Assembly (NCBI RefSeq): GCF_000758525.1
Contig: NZ_CP009241.1
Location: forward strand, 3,534,001-3,598,000
Origin: Paenibacillus sp. FSL H7-0357
GTDB taxonomy: Bacteria; Bacillota; Bacilli; Paenibacillales; Paenibacillaceae
Length of the DNA: 64,000 nucleotides
Direction of reading: 5' to 3'
Part shown: positions 33,607 through 42,866 of the stretch, one piece after another
Numbering within the stretch: the stretch's first letter is position 1
Layout of the letters: the number at the start of each line of letters is the position of its first letter
The notes under the pieces: generated by a model
Seen by the model: only the letters and a program-made list of their open reading frames with translations
The model's database searches: none
Told to the model about the DNA's origin: nothing
Position numbers and translations under genes: made by a program

Positions 33607-34013
33607 GATTATTATCCTCCAAATCTCTCAAAACAGTTAATATTATGTATTAAACATAATATATTCTTCGGCTGCTAATCCCTGAAAGTGAATATTTTGA
33701 AAGAAATCTGCTTTAGTGTTCATAGATATAAAACCAACTTGGACCTCAAGCAGTAACTCAGATTAGAAACCATTTTTCATAAGTAGTTTTGCCTTAATTG
33801 AAAATTTACATTTGTGCAGAATATGAAGGGATATTTTGTATGATGTCGAATTATGTATTACGGTATAACTATTAAATAATAATACCACTAAGTTTAGATT
33901 ATAATGGGAGAATAAGGAAAGGAGGTGCTAAGTCCCACCTGTTGCAGATGTTCCATTACGGAGCCAACAAATTATATAGTGGCGATCCTTGGCCTAACTG
34001 ATAGGAGTTAAAC
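33607..34013. other. Intergenic region with a possible leader ORF
   Basis: An AT-rich stretch between the divergent lipoprotein and amidase genes. AAGGAAAGGAGGTG at 33914-33927 is a strong ribosome-binding-like site with no good gene behind it. A 17-residue frame (33948-34001, MFHYGANKLYSGDPWPN) ends 12 bp before the amidase start, but its spacing to that site is too long. Otherwise nothing is seen. Confidence 0.35.
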
Positions 34014-34769
34014 ATGCGCGCGAAATTGAATGCAATCCTCTTAGCTATTATGATTTTATTAACGTCAGGCAGCCTTCCAAATACAGTAGAGGCGAAAACA
34101 GCAGATGTAACATCATTAGCCAGTACAATGGGGAAGACGGTTATCTGCATAGATGCGGGACACCAGAGTAAAGGTAATAACTCTAAAGAGCCCGTAGCGC
34201 CAGGAAGCAAAACGGTTAAACCAAAGGTGTCAAGTGGTACGCAGGGCATAGCTACTGGTAAAACCGAATACAAACTTACACTGGAAGTGGCGTTGAAACT
34301 GGAGCAAGCCCTTCAGAAAGATTACAAGGTGGTAATGATTCGCCGCACTAATAATGTGGATATATCAAACAGCGAGCGTGCTATTAGATGTAATCAGGCA
34401 GGTGCCGATATGACCCTTAGACTACACGCAGATGGGAGTGTTAATCGCGAGATTCAAGGCATGTCCTTTCTCTATCCTTCTACTGACATCCCATCTACGA
34501 AGAAGATTGCATCGCAAAGTTTGGAGATCACCAAGGTTCTGTCTAAAGCGGTGCTGAAGGAAACGCAGGCGACATCGCGCGGGTTAATTCCTAGGAGTGA
34601 TCTTACCGGGTTCAACTGGTCAACCGTACCGGTTGTACTCATCGAAATGGGCTTCATGACGAATCGTAACGAAGACATGAAGTTAAGTGAGGATGAATAT
34701 CAGGACAAGATTGTTCAAGGAATTAAAAGAGGTCTGGATTCGTATTATAAAGTTGCGGCGAAGAATTAA
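34014..34769 (+). CDS. N-acetylmuramoyl-L-alanine amidase (Amidase_3)
   Basis: A 251-residue secreted amidase. A signal peptide (residues 1-28, likely cut after VEA) precedes one catalytic domain: VICIDAGHQ with the first zinc His, a Glu in GKTEYKLTLEV, RLHADG with the second His, and VPVVLIEMGFMTN with the catalytic Glu. It cuts the bond between muramic acid and the stem peptide. Unlike many relatives it has no cell-wall-binding repeats. RLHAD replaces the usual SLHAN. The start has TAGGAG 7 bases upstream. Confidence 0.9.
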   Translation: MRAKLNAILLAIMILLTSGSLPNTVEAKTADVTSLASTMGKTVICIDAGHQSKGNNSKEPVAPGSKTVKPKVSSGTQGIATGKTEYKLTLEVALKLEQALQKDYKVVMIRRTNNVDISNSERAIRCNQAGADMTLRLHADGSVNREIQGMSFLYPSTDIPSTKKIASQSLEITKVLSKAVLKETQATSRGLIPRSDLTGFNWSTVPVVLIEMGFMTNRNEDMKLSEDEYQDKIVQGIKRGLDSYYKVAAKN

Positions 34770-34787
34770 ACTCTATACATGAATCCC

Positions 34788-34816
34788 CCGTTCATATTTG
34801 ATGAACGGATTTCTTT
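34788..34816 (+). terminator. Terminator of the amidase gene
   Basis: CCGTTCAT (34788-34795) pairs with ATGAACGG (34801-34808), followed by ATTTCTTT. Confidence 0.65.
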
Positions 34817-34863
34817 CTGTCTTTTGCGGTTTACATAGAATATATATAAAGGGGAATACCAAC

Positions 34864-35784
34864 ATATTTAAGACAATTACAATTAAATTATCAATTCTTT
34901 TAATGATGTTCATGTGTTTTGTAAGTGTGACTAGTGTAAATGCTGCAAGTAACGAAGTTGCTGTGAGGCTCGATGGTACGAATTTGCAATTTGATGTTCC
35001 GCCCCAAGTAATAAATAATCGTGTTATGATACCGATGCGAGTTATTTTTGAAGCATTAAATGCTACTGTTAAATGGGATGATGCTACACTATCGATTACA
35101 GCCTTATCTAAAAATGGTGATGTGGTTAAGCTCTCAATAGGAAATGAATATATTTATAAAAATGATAGAAAAGTGACTATCGATTCCCCGCCAGTATCGA
35201 TAAATGGGCGTACATTAGTGCCCGTTCGTGTTATCGCAGAGTCATTAGGCAGAGCCGTAAGTTATAGATCAGATTCGCGGACGGTTATTATTGAGCCTGT
35301 TGACACTTTAAAAGAAGACAACCTAATAGAAGACACATCAATAGATACTTCAATAAATACTTCAATAAATACTTCAATTAACACAACAACACCTGTACCT
35401 ACAGAAGAGGCTGCTTATGAAAAAATGATTGCCCTAAAGGAACAATATCCTGAGGGAATGGCATGGACAAACGGTAATGTTTACGCGTGGAATGGTGGCA
35501 TTTATAGTAGAGGTTATGGCTGTGTGGGGTTTGCTTTTATATTAAGTGATGCAGCATTTGGTAACTTACCCGCTCGCAAGCATACGGATTTTAACAATAT
35601 TCAAGTTGGAGATATTGTAAGGATAAATAATGATACCCATTCAGTGATTATTCTCAGCATAGATGACACAAATATTACCCTTGCGGAAGGGAACTATAAT
35701 TCATCTATTCACTGGGGACGTATGTTTACTTTGGAACATATAAAAGCTGTAGGCGATTATATTATCACAAGATACCCTGAGTAA
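34864..35784 (+). CDS. Secreted protein: copper amine oxidase N-terminal (stalk) domain plus papain-like domain
   Basis: A 306-residue exported protein. After a signal peptide ending near VNA come two copper-amine-oxidase N-terminal-like repeats (VMIPMRVIFEALNATVKWDD and LVPVRVIAESLGRAVSY), common in Paenibacillus wall proteins. Then a DTSINTSINT-type repeat linker and a C-terminal domain with YGCVGF (Cys) and THSVIILSI (His), the layout of an NlpC/CHAP-type papain-like enzyme. The only ATG/TTG codons upstream lie in the amidase terminator without a site; AAAGGGGA precedes ATA at 34864, which gives a normal signal peptide. An ATA start is therefore proposed. Confidence 0.7.
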   Translation: MFKTITIKLSILLMMFMCFVSVTSVNAASNEVAVRLDGTNLQFDVPPQVINNRVMIPMRVIFEALNATVKWDDATLSITALSKNGDVVKLSIGNEYIYKNDRKVTIDSPPVSINGRTLVPVRVIAESLGRAVSYRSDSRTVIIEPVDTLKEDNLIEDTSIDTSINTSINTSINTTTPVPTEEAAYEKMIALKEQYPEGMAWTNGNVYAWNGGIYSRGYGCVGFAFILSDAAFGNLPARKHTDFNNIQVGDIVRINNDTHSVIILSIDDTNITLAEGNYNSSIHWGRMFTLEHIKAVGDYIITRYPE

Positions 35785-35792
35785 AAATAAGG

Positions 35793-35824
35793 GCTGGCTC
35801 CCGTAAAGGGGCCGGCTTTTTCGA
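35793..35824 (+). terminator. Rho-independent terminator
   Basis: GCTGGCTCCC pairs with GGGGCCGGC across a 5-nt loop and is followed by TTTTT. Confidence 0.8.
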
Positions 35825-35868
35825 TCTGACAAATGAACATTTTGTGTGAAAATGGGGCTATAGATTAA

Positions 35869-36606
35869 ATGAGAACACTACATGTTTTACTACTGTTACT
35901 ATTGTGTATTACGTTGAACGGATGTACTAACTTCCAATCAAAACCGGATATAGGTTTGCCCCGTATTAACGAGTCGGATTCAAGCGGTTCCTATCAACGT
36001 GAATTGGAACATTTGAAAATTAAACTAAATAACAGTAAAAATGAAGAATTGGAGAATGAGATAAGAGAAAATAATCTGGATCAGTTTACATCGGGGTTAG
36101 TTGCTCTATTGAACATGCAGGACAGTATTCAAATAAAGGATAGTGAACTTAGTAACAAGTTTGATGAAGTAGTTTTTTCATCGACTAAAGAGATAGTACT
36201 TGAAGACGGAAAATTTAATATTAGAGTTGTTAATTTCCAGGCGCCTCTTGGTCTAAAGGGTTATAACGATAAGATAGAGCTTTTATTAGGAGGTTACCTT
36301 TCTTTGTATTCACCTAAGCCCGTATTTGTATCGTCGTGGGAGCTGGACAATCAGAAATGGACTGAGAAGAAACATAGTTTCACTAACACAATTGACTCTA
36401 ATGATTTTTGGGACCTGAGTATTGAAGATAACACACTTATTATTGAAAACCAGCAGTATATAGAAATGAATATAGAGATCTCAGAGGATACAAATGGATT
36501 TGTAATTACAAGTGATAAAGATACAAGTGTAACCGTACAATTTTCTGGAAAAGGTGTTGAGGTACGTCAAGCATTGAAATCATTTAATATTGATGGGGGA
36601 AAGTGA
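35869..36606 (+). CDS. Hypothetical lipoprotein
   Basis: A 245-residue protein with a Leu-rich signal and lipobox LNGC at residues 16-19. The mature part is acidic and beta-rich and matches no family that I recognise. The ribosome binding site is weak (GGGG 12 bases upstream). AT-rich codon use is like that of the effector island. It follows the stalk protein gene on the same strand, beyond a terminator. Confidence 0.65.
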   Translation: MRTLHVLLLLLLCITLNGCTNFQSKPDIGLPRINESDSSGSYQRELEHLKIKLNNSKNEELENEIRENNLDQFTSGLVALLNMQDSIQIKDSELSNKFDEVVFSSTKEIVLEDGKFNIRVVNFQAPLGLKGYNDKIELLLGGYLSLYSPKPVFVSSWELDNQKWTEKKHSFTNTIDSNDFWDLSIEDNTLIIENQQYIEMNIEISEDTNGFVITSDKDTSVTVQFSGKGVEVRQALKSFNIDGGK

Positions 36607-36716
36607 ATTAGGTATTATTGGTGTGTTTGATTTGGGTATATATTGGTAGAAGTACATATAGCCGCATTTTTTGGCGCGATCACGAGATACGTTATAAATG
36701 AGAGAGGCGGAAGAAT

Positions 36717-37379
36717 ATGCACTCATTATCTGTAGCAGAATTGGTGGATTTGGAGAATCATGCTTGGGAAGAAGTCAGAGAGCTGCTGAGTCAAGGTACT
36801 CGCACCTATCGGCTGACAGCAGCGGAACCGGAAATAGCAGCACAGACGCTCGTTTGCTTACAGGTAAGCACCAAGTCTTATCTGGGAGCGATTGCTTACG
36901 AGACCGGAGGGATCGTTTTTGAGCATGGCTGGATTACACTTCTTGGCGCTGGTGGCGAAGGTATCTATGGGAGTCTTACTTCCTGGAATGGTCTTGCAGC
37001 CTCACAAGATATTCCTGCATTGCCCGGTCTGCTGATTGTGGCTTATGATGCTGCAGGCGGTTTTTTTGGACTTGATGTGGGACGGTTCGGGCAGAGCGGG
37101 CATGTATATTACTTCGCCCCGGATACGCTGGAATGGGAGTCGACCCAATTGGCCTATTCCGGGTTCATCGGCTGGCTGGCGGAAGGGGATCTTGATCTGT
37201 TCTATGAGACATTCCGCTGGGAAGGATGGGAAGAGGCGGCCCTGAAGCTTCAACCTGGTCAGGTCTTTGGCTATTATCCTCCGCTGTGGGCTAAAGAAGG
37301 CAGCGGTCAATTTAGCCGCAAAGCGCCAATTCCTATACTGGAGGCTTGGCAAGAGGCGAGGAGTGAAGGCAAAGCGTGA
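36717..37379 (+). CDS. DUF2625 family protein
   Basis: A 220-residue soluble protein that fits DUF2625: LVDLENHAWEEVRELL, then QVSTKSYLGAIAYETGGI, GWITLLGAGGEGIYGSL, PGLLIVAYDAAGGFFGLD and FETFRWEGWEE-like blocks in order. No reaction is known. ATG 36717 has GAGAGGCGG upstream. Its stop overlaps the phosphoesterase GTG start, so the two are coupled. Confidence 0.8.
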   Translation: MHSLSVAELVDLENHAWEEVRELLSQGTRTYRLTAAEPEIAAQTLVCLQVSTKSYLGAIAYETGGIVFEHGWITLLGAGGEGIYGSLTSWNGLAASQDIPALPGLLIVAYDAAGGFFGLDVGRFGQSGHVYYFAPDTLEWESTQLAYSGFIGWLAEGDLDLFYETFRWEGWEEAALKLQPGQVFGYYPPLWAKEGSGQFSRKAPIPILEAWQEARSEGKA

Positions 37380-38236
37380 GCAAGAGAAAGGCAGGAAAAA
37401 AAGGCAGAGCAGTGCTTAAGATCGTAAGTATTGCCGAAGAACCGCTTGAGCAAATTCCTTATGTCAGTGCTGCGGCGGGCGGCAAAGGGATCTCATATGA
37501 ATGGCTTCCTGTATATTGGGGAGAAATTCTGGGGCTCCCTCAGGATGTGGATGCGCTGATAGTGGCATCGGATCTTCAAGGTATGACCATTCATAGCACA
37601 ACCGGTGAATATGGCAACTCACTGCTGGGTGAGGTACTTCCTGAATCGCTGGAATTTTTGCTCCAAATCCACATGCCGGCCGTAGATCCCGAGAAGGTGC
37701 TAGTCTGTTTATGCGGTGATTTATACGGTGATCCCGCCAAAAGAGGTTCAAGCGGTGACCCGCTTCCAGTATGGAAGGCATTCCGCAACAAGTTCGGCAC
37801 GGTGCTGGGCGTTAACGGCAATCATGATTTGCTGTCCCGGGAAGGGCAAGCCGAGCTTGCGTCTCATACCGGAATTCATCTGTTCTCTGAACCTGATATT
37901 ATACGGCAGAAGGGGCTACATATAGCAGGTCTTGGAGGTGTGACCGGAAGAGGGGATAAACCGAACCGGAAGCCTGAAGGAGAATATCTGGAAGCGCTGC
38001 GGAACCTGCTGCATCGTGGCCCGGATGTGCTTCTGCTGCACCAAGGCCCCGAGGTTCCCGAAGCCCGGCTTCCGGGGCATTCAGGTATCCGTGAACAACT
38101 GGAAGCCGGGCCCGAACTCTTATTATTTTGCGGGCATGTCCATTGGGACCAGCCTCTGGCGGAGCTTGAGAATGGCACCCAGATTCTAAACACGGACGGA
38201 AGGGTGCTGCTGTTCACCGCTGCGAGTCTGCAATGA
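37376..38236 (+). CDS. Metallophosphoesterase
   Basis: A 286-residue calcineurin-like phosphoesterase. The metal motifs are spread in the usual order: VASDLQG, CGDLYGD, GNHD, LLLHQGP and FCGHVHW. A basic N-terminus precedes the domain. GTG 37376 overlaps the DUF2625 stop (GTGA). The substrate (phosphoester, nucleotide or protein) is not predictable. The transcript likely ends at 38328-38370. Confidence 0.85.
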   Translation: MSKRKAGKKGRAVLKIVSIAEEPLEQIPYVSAAAGGKGISYEWLPVYWGEILGLPQDVDALIVASDLQGMTIHSTTGEYGNSLLGEVLPESLEFLLQIHMPAVDPEKVLVCLCGDLYGDPAKRGSSGDPLPVWKAFRNKFGTVLGVNGNHDLLSREGQAELASHTGIHLFSEPDIIRQKGLHIAGLGGVTGRGDKPNRKPEGEYLEALRNLLHRGPDVLLLHQGPEVPEARLPGHSGIREQLEAGPELLLFCGHVHWDQPLAELENGTQILNTDGRVLLFTAASLQ

Positions 38237-38327
38237 ATGAATAACTGCTGAGACAATGCCGGTTGCTGCGATTCATATCTATGAAGGGAGCATACAGGAA
38301 ATTCAAACGATAGTTCGTAATTATTGA

Positions 38328-38370
38328 ATACATCGCCAAGCGGCTTATACGCACCGGCGATGTATTTTTT
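38328..38370 (+). terminator. Rho-independent terminator
   Basis: ATACATCGCC (38328-38337) pairs with GGCGATGTAT (38356-38365), followed by TTTTT. From there to the secA2 stop at 38556 nothing further is seen. Confidence 0.75.
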
Positions 38371-38555
38371 GTGTCCCGAAGTTAACACAGAGTCAACGCT
38401 TCGCTTCGCAAAACATTTTCAGTGTAGGTATGGAGTGTTCACTCGTAGCCGGCCATATCGATCTGTTTCCAAATCTTCTGGGAATAGCTCAGATCAGCCG
38501 TTATTCCGTGCAGCAAATGGGCGGCAATGCGATTATCCTTGAAAGCTACGCTGCA

Positions 38556-40829
38556 TCAATATTTTGACAGCTTGAATATCGGCCTCGCAATCGTGCGAAG
38601 CCAATAAGCAAATACGGTCGTTCCGGTCCATGAGTTGCGCTTATTCTGTAGGTATTGATCGTTGATAATATAAGTCCGGGTGGAAGCAGGGCTCTTCAGA
38701 CCGAACTTTTCCCACTCAGCCGGGTCATTTGAACCTCCGAGCCTTTCAAGCATATTCTCCGACGCGCTATTTATTTTAAAAGGAATTTGCTCGTAGGCTT
38801 CGGTGATTTGCGCATGAAATTCGTCGATCGGATTGCGGCTGGCAAGGCTCTCCAGGTGAATCCCTTCGCGAAGGTAAGAAACGTATGCAAGATGGTCAGC
38901 CCAGAACTCGTCGAGATAAAAAAGCCGTACCCTCTGCTCCGCTGGGCTCAACGGCTGCTCGCCTTTCAAAATTCGGAGCCGCTCCGCGTATAGAATTCGC
39001 CTCTGATCCTCCACCATATCCGAATAACAGTTCAGTTCCTTGTGGATATCGAAGTTTTGGCCCATAACAATACGCTGAATACTGGTGATCTTGCTGCTGA
39101 GCCCCGGTGCTTCAAGAGCCTCATCCTGCCTGGAAGCGCGAACCGCTTTATGGATGCCGAAGCGAAGCAGCAACTCGTCCTCTAAGCTTACATAAAAAAC
39201 GGAAGCTCCCGGGTCGCCTTGGCGGCCGGAACGCCCGCGTAACTGGTCGTCGATCCGCACGCTTTCGTTCACATGGGTGCCAATCACGTACAACCCGCCA
39301 AGCTTGGCGACTACCTCTGCTTGCGCGCCGCCGCCGCCGAGCCGGATGTCGACGCCGCGTCCCGCCATATTTGTAGACACCGTCACTGCGCCGGGTTCTC
39401 CCGCTTTGGCGATGATGTCGGCTTCTTCCGCGTCGTTTTTCGCATTCAGAACATGGCAAGGTACGCCGGCAGCCGCTAGCGCCTCTGCCAGCATGGCAGA
39501 CTCTTCGACGCTTGACGTACCAATGAGAATTGGACGTCCCGTCCTATGGACGGATGAGATTTCTTGTACGAGTGCCTTAAGCTTGGCTTCTTTATGGGTA
39601 TAAATCCGGTGTCGGTGGTCGATCCGGATGTTTGGCTGGTTCGGCGGGATTTGCACGACCTGCAGCGCATAAATATCTTCGAAGTCCATTGCGGAAGCAT
39701 GCGCGGTAGCCGTCATTCCGCAAATCTGCGGATACAGGCTGATGAAGTGTTGAATGGTGATCGTCCCGAGAATTTTCCCTCCGGCTATGGAGTACAGCCC
39801 TTCTTTGGCCGTAAGAGCGGCTTGCAGCCCGTCCGGCAAATACCGGTTCTCCGCCACGCGGCCGGTATATTCTTCGATCAGCTCGATTTTGCTGTCCCGG
39901 ACGATGTAATCGACATCTTTCTTTAATAACGATTCCACATGCAGCGCGCAATTTAATGACGTCAGCAAGTGACTGTTATGGCTATCGTACAAATTTCCGC
40001 ATCCCAGCAGCGATTCCGCTTTCGCAGCGCCTGTTTCATTTAAGTAAAAGTTCCGCTGGAACTCGTCGAAGTCGTAATGCTCTGCTTGCTTGAGCTGCCT
40101 AGCCACTTCTGCGAAACGAAAGCCGTCGCTCCTGGAAGAGGCCGAATCGCCGCTGATGACTAGCGGCACCCGCGCTTCGTCAAGAAGCAGCGAATCCGCT
40201 TCGTCGACGATGACGTAGTGGAAAGGACGATGCACGGTATCGGCTTCGCTTAGCGCGATTGTGTCGCGCAAGTAATCGAATCCCGCTTCTTTGGCCGTAA
40301 CATAGGTTACATCCTTGGCGTATGCTTCCCGTTTCTCGGACAGGCTCATGCCCGCTTGAACCGAGTTTACCGTTAACCCGAGGAAACGATAGATCGGGCC
40401 CATCCAATCCGCATCCCGCTTGGCCAAATAATCGTTAAAAGTCAGCACATGAACACCTTTGCCGGTCAGTGCATTTAGATATGCAGGCATAACAGCAGAG
40501 AGTGTTTTTCCTTCACCGGTATGCTGCTCGATCAGAAATCTCTCATGTAGAGCTATGGCAGCCATGATCTGGACATCGTAAGGCTGTAATCCGAGCGTTC
40601 TCTTCGATGCCTCACAAACTAGCGCATAGGCATCGACAAGCAGCTCGTCCAATGGCGTACCCGATTTTGCTTCTTCTTGCAGCCGGAGGGATTCCGCTTG
40701 AAACTGCCCATCGTCCCATGCTTCCAAATTCCGTTTCCTGATGAGCTCCGCTTTGCCCTGATAAACTTTCAGCTTATTCTGGTTATCGAGGTCTTTGAAT
40801 TTTTGCATCAACTTGACGGCTATATTCAT
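38556..40829 (-). CDS. secA2: Accessory Sec translocase ATPase SecA2
   Basis: A 757-residue SecA homologue, shorter than the housekeeping SecA (about 830-840 residues). Walker A is HTGEGKT (about residue 102), Walker B is VIVDEADSLLLDEAR, the second ATPase half has TNMAGRGVDIRLGGG and LRGRSGRQGDPG. The C-terminus lacks the cysteine-rich zinc and SecB-binding tail. These traits fit SecA2, which exports a small set of proteins. No secY2, asp or serine-rich client gene is nearby. The ATG has GAGGAG upstream at a long spacing (11). An XRE pseudogene lies 106 bp upstream. Confidence 0.88.
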   Translation of the reverse strand: MNIAVKLMQKFKDLDNQNKLKVYQGKAELIRKRNLEAWDDGQFQAESLRLQEEAKSGTPLDELLVDAYALVCEASKRTLGLQPYDVQIMAAIALHERFLIEQHTGEGKTLSAVMPAYLNALTGKGVHVLTFNDYLAKRDADWMGPIYRFLGLTVNSVQAGMSLSEKREAYAKDVTYVTAKEAGFDYLRDTIALSEADTVHRPFHYVIVDEADSLLLDEARVPLVISGDSASSRSDGFRFAEVARQLKQAEHYDFDEFQRNFYLNETGAAKAESLLGCGNLYDSHNSHLLTSLNCALHVESLLKKDVDYIVRDSKIELIEEYTGRVAENRYLPDGLQAALTAKEGLYSIAGGKILGTITIQHFISLYPQICGMTATAHASAMDFEDIYALQVVQIPPNQPNIRIDHRHRIYTHKEAKLKALVQEISSVHRTGRPILIGTSSVEESAMLAEALAAAGVPCHVLNAKNDAEEADIIAKAGEPGAVTVSTNMAGRGVDIRLGGGGAQAEVVAKLGGLYVIGTHVNESVRIDDQLRGRSGRQGDPGASVFYVSLEDELLLRFGIHKAVRASRQDEALEAPGLSSKITSIQRIVMGQNFDIHKELNCYSDMVEDQRRILYAERLRILKGEQPLSPAEQRVRLFYLDEFWADHLAYVSYLREGIHLESLASRNPIDEFHAQITEAYEQIPFKINSASENMLERLGGSNDPAEWEKFGLKSPASTRTYIINDQYLQNKRNSWTGTTVFAYWLRTIARPIFKLSKY

Positions 40830-40935
40830 ATTAATTTGATCTCCTCTCGGTAGAAAAACGCTTAGTTTTGAACAATATTTGCGCTGATGCCGGGAAACAA
40901 TGGGGTTGAAAGTAATGGAGAACGCATAATCCGTT

Positions 40936-41133
40936 TTAACATCTTATATAAAGAACTTCCTCGACGGGTAACTTGAAAGCTGCGGCAATTATAAGAGCGA
41001 ACGTAATCGAAGGGGAGTAATCTCCTTTCTCGATTAACCCTACTGTCTGGCGAGTGGCTCCGATGGCATCCGCTAGGTCTTGCTACAACCATCTGAAGCG
41101 AGCACTCAGTTCGCGAACGTTGTTAATAAGCAC
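40936..41133 (-). pseudogene. XRE family regulator with in-frame amber codon
   Basis: From GTG 41133 the frame reads a full small HTH regulator of about 65 residues: LINNVRELSARFRWL, stop, QDLADAIGATRQTVGLIEKG, DYSPSITFALIIAAAFKLPV, EEVLYIRC, then TAA. The TAG at 41083-41085 stands where relatives have Gln of the SQQDLA motif. The rest is intact, which suggests a recent C-to-T change. AAAGGA lies 6 bases before the GTG and a promoter at 41168-41196. Confidence 0.8.
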
Positions 41134-41167
41134 ACGAGAGTTCCTTTCCAGTTATTGGTTGGGAGTG

Positions 41168-41196
41168 ATTGTAACTTATGTATTGTAAAATGTAAA
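41168..41196 (-). promoter_or_regulatory. Promoter of the XRE pseudogene (and possibly secA2)
   Basis: On the minus strand TTTACA (41191-41196) and TACAAT (41168-41173) are 17 bp apart. No terminator is evident between the pseudogene and secA2, so it may also serve secA2. Confidence 0.6.
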
Positions 41197-41203
41197 CACT
41201 ATA

Positions 41204-41479
41204 TTGCATTTCGGAAGCCAGCTTAGTCATTTAAAAGCAAAAAGAAGACGGCAACACGTTAATACCGACGCTATAATGATCAGGCAGCTTTTTGCAACGC
41301 TGAACGACTACAAAAGCCACTACCACTATCTGCAACGCTGGCTGGCCGAACAGTACCCGATACTTAAGCTGGAGAAACAGACCGCCGACCACGCTCGGCA
41401 GTCTGTCGGACACATGCTGACTGCCCTGCGGACTCGCTTAGCCTTACGCTTGAAAGCTTCGGAACGTAAGACTGCGTAA
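41204..41479 (+). other. Unrecognised 91-codon frame in a gene-poor region
   Basis: The frame contains RQLFATLNDYKSHYHYLQRW, LAEQYPILKLEKQTADHARQ and ALRTRLALRLKASE, which reads like a helical protein tail rather than random sequence. No ribosome binding site precedes it, so it may be the end of a lost gene. I could not assign a family. From 41480 to 41758 neither strand has a convincing gene. Confidence 0.3.
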
Positions 41480-41758
41480 GCTTCTTTAAAATAGCGCTGA
41501 GGAGAAAACGAAGCGAAGTGTTCCAAGGGCGGTCAAGCTCCCGAGAGCCAGCTTGTGGATGGCCAAACAAAGCCCCCAAGCGTTCAATCAACTTGACCCG
41601 ACAGCCCAGCCATGGCTGGTTTCGGGCCGTTTGCAACTGCTTTCGCCTTGTTATAGTTTGCAGGTTGTTGACAGAAAAACCCAAAGAGGGCTGCAACAGT
41701 CTGCCTCCCGGCAACCTGTCACAGCCCCAAGCCCACGTCCGACGCGGCCTTTTGGTTC

Positions 41759-42622
41759 TTATTCTTCCCCCGTCGCCACCGGATTCTCGCTATACGAAAT
41801 CCAGTCACTCCAACTCCCCGCATACAACTTAACATTCCTATAGCCGGCCTTTTCCAGCGCCAGTACATTCGGGCAAGCGGTGACACCGGATCCGCAGTAG
41901 ACGATGATCTCAGCGTCTTTGTCCAGCTCGGAGAAATGCTCCTGCAACTCCTCGGCACTTTTGTAGCTTCCATCAGCATTCTGCGTATCCTTCCAGAAGA
42001 AGTTGACTGCGCCGGGGATATGACCGGCCTTCTTGTCCAAGGTTTCTTCCAGACCCAGGAAGCGTTCCCGGGCGCGGGAATCGATAAGGACCGGAGAGAG
42101 GCCGGTTGCAGAAGCCGAAGGCTCCATATTAGCAGATACCTGGTGTACGTTGTCCACGTCAACCTGCATCTGCAGCTGCACATTTGCCTGGAACGAGCTT
42201 GGTACCCGTACCGGCTGATGCTCCGTTACAGGGAATTTCTCTGCCTTCCATGCGCTGAAGCCGCCTTCCAGAATGAATACCTGTTCATGCCCCAGGTAAC
42301 GCAGCAGCCACCAGAGCCGCGCAGCATTCATGCCGCTTTCGTCATCATAGGCGACAATGCGTGAATCATTTCCGATTCCCAGCTTCGAGAGGCGTGCAGC
42401 AAGTAACTGCGGGTCGGGGAGAGGATGGCGTCCGCCATGTTCTCCCACAGGGCCTGACAGATCCAGCTCCAAATCGAGATAGACCGCACCCGGAATATGC
42501 TCTTGTTCAAAGCTTTCCCGGCCAGCTTGAGGTTTACCGAGCGTAAACCGGCAGTCTACTATGGTTTGCTCCGGCTCATAGAGCCTTGCCAGCAGCCAGC
42601 GTTTAGAAACAGTTGCATCCAT
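41759..42622 (-). CDS. Sulfurtransferase (tandem rhodanese)
   Basis: A 287-residue protein with two rhodanese domains, as in thiosulfate or 3-mercaptopyruvate sulfurtransferases. The first (inactive) domain has VDCRFTLGKP, HIPGAVYLDLE and AYDDESGMNAARLWWLL. The second has LIDSRARERF, GHIPGAVNFFW and the active-site loop YCGSGVTACPN. ATG 42622 follows AAGGATGGG. Its neighbours give no pathway link. Confidence 0.88.
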   Translation of the reverse strand: MDATVSKRWLLARLYEPEQTIVDCRFTLGKPQAGRESFEQEHIPGAVYLDLELDLSGPVGEHGGRHPLPDPQLLAARLSKLGIGNDSRIVAYDDESGMNAARLWWLLRYLGHEQVFILEGGFSAWKAEKFPVTEHQPVRVPSSFQANVQLQMQVDVDNVHQVSANMEPSASATGLSPVLIDSRARERFLGLEETLDKKAGHIPGAVNFFWKDTQNADGSYKSAEELQEHFSELDKDAEIIVYCGSGVTACPNVLALEKAGYRNVKLYAGSWSDWISYSENPVATGEE

Positions 42623-42866
42623 AAGTATCCCATCCTTTGCGTATATCAATATGAAATTTATTATAGCGGAAAAATCGGGTGTTCGCTGGAAGTAGTTATT
42701 TTAGTTGTTTTGGCGATTTGACACAGCCAGTTACTGATTTTACAATTGCCTTTGAATTGGTGAATATTTTTCACTTTATGGTAGACTCGCTACAATACAT
42801 ATAAGAGAGGGGCATAAGCCTACGGAGACCATTGTAAGCCAGGTTTGGCCGGAGTGGAGTGGAACA

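Noticed and set aside
33948-34001. 17-residue leader peptide as an attenuator of the amidase gene
   Set aside because: The ribosome-binding-like site is too far from the ATG and no competing hairpins were found.
34798-34863. Upstream start (TTG/ATG at 34798-34803) for the stalk protein
   Set aside because: These codons form the 3' arm of the amidase terminator and have no ribosome binding site; the N-terminus they add would precede a normal signal peptide.
35330-35385. Short tandem repeat (AATACTTCAATA type) as a separate mobile or regulatory repeat
   Set aside because: It is in frame and encodes the DTSINTSINT linker of the stalk protein.
39148-39603. Several frames of about 100 codons on both strands inside secA2
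   Set aside because: They are shadows of secA2; Arg-rich or Ala-rich composition and no start signals.
41364-41714. Minus-strand frame of 116 codons between XRE and sulfurtransferase genes
   Set aside because: It crosses the plus-strand frame at 41204-41479, has no start signal and shows no transposase or other motif; only a remnant is possible.
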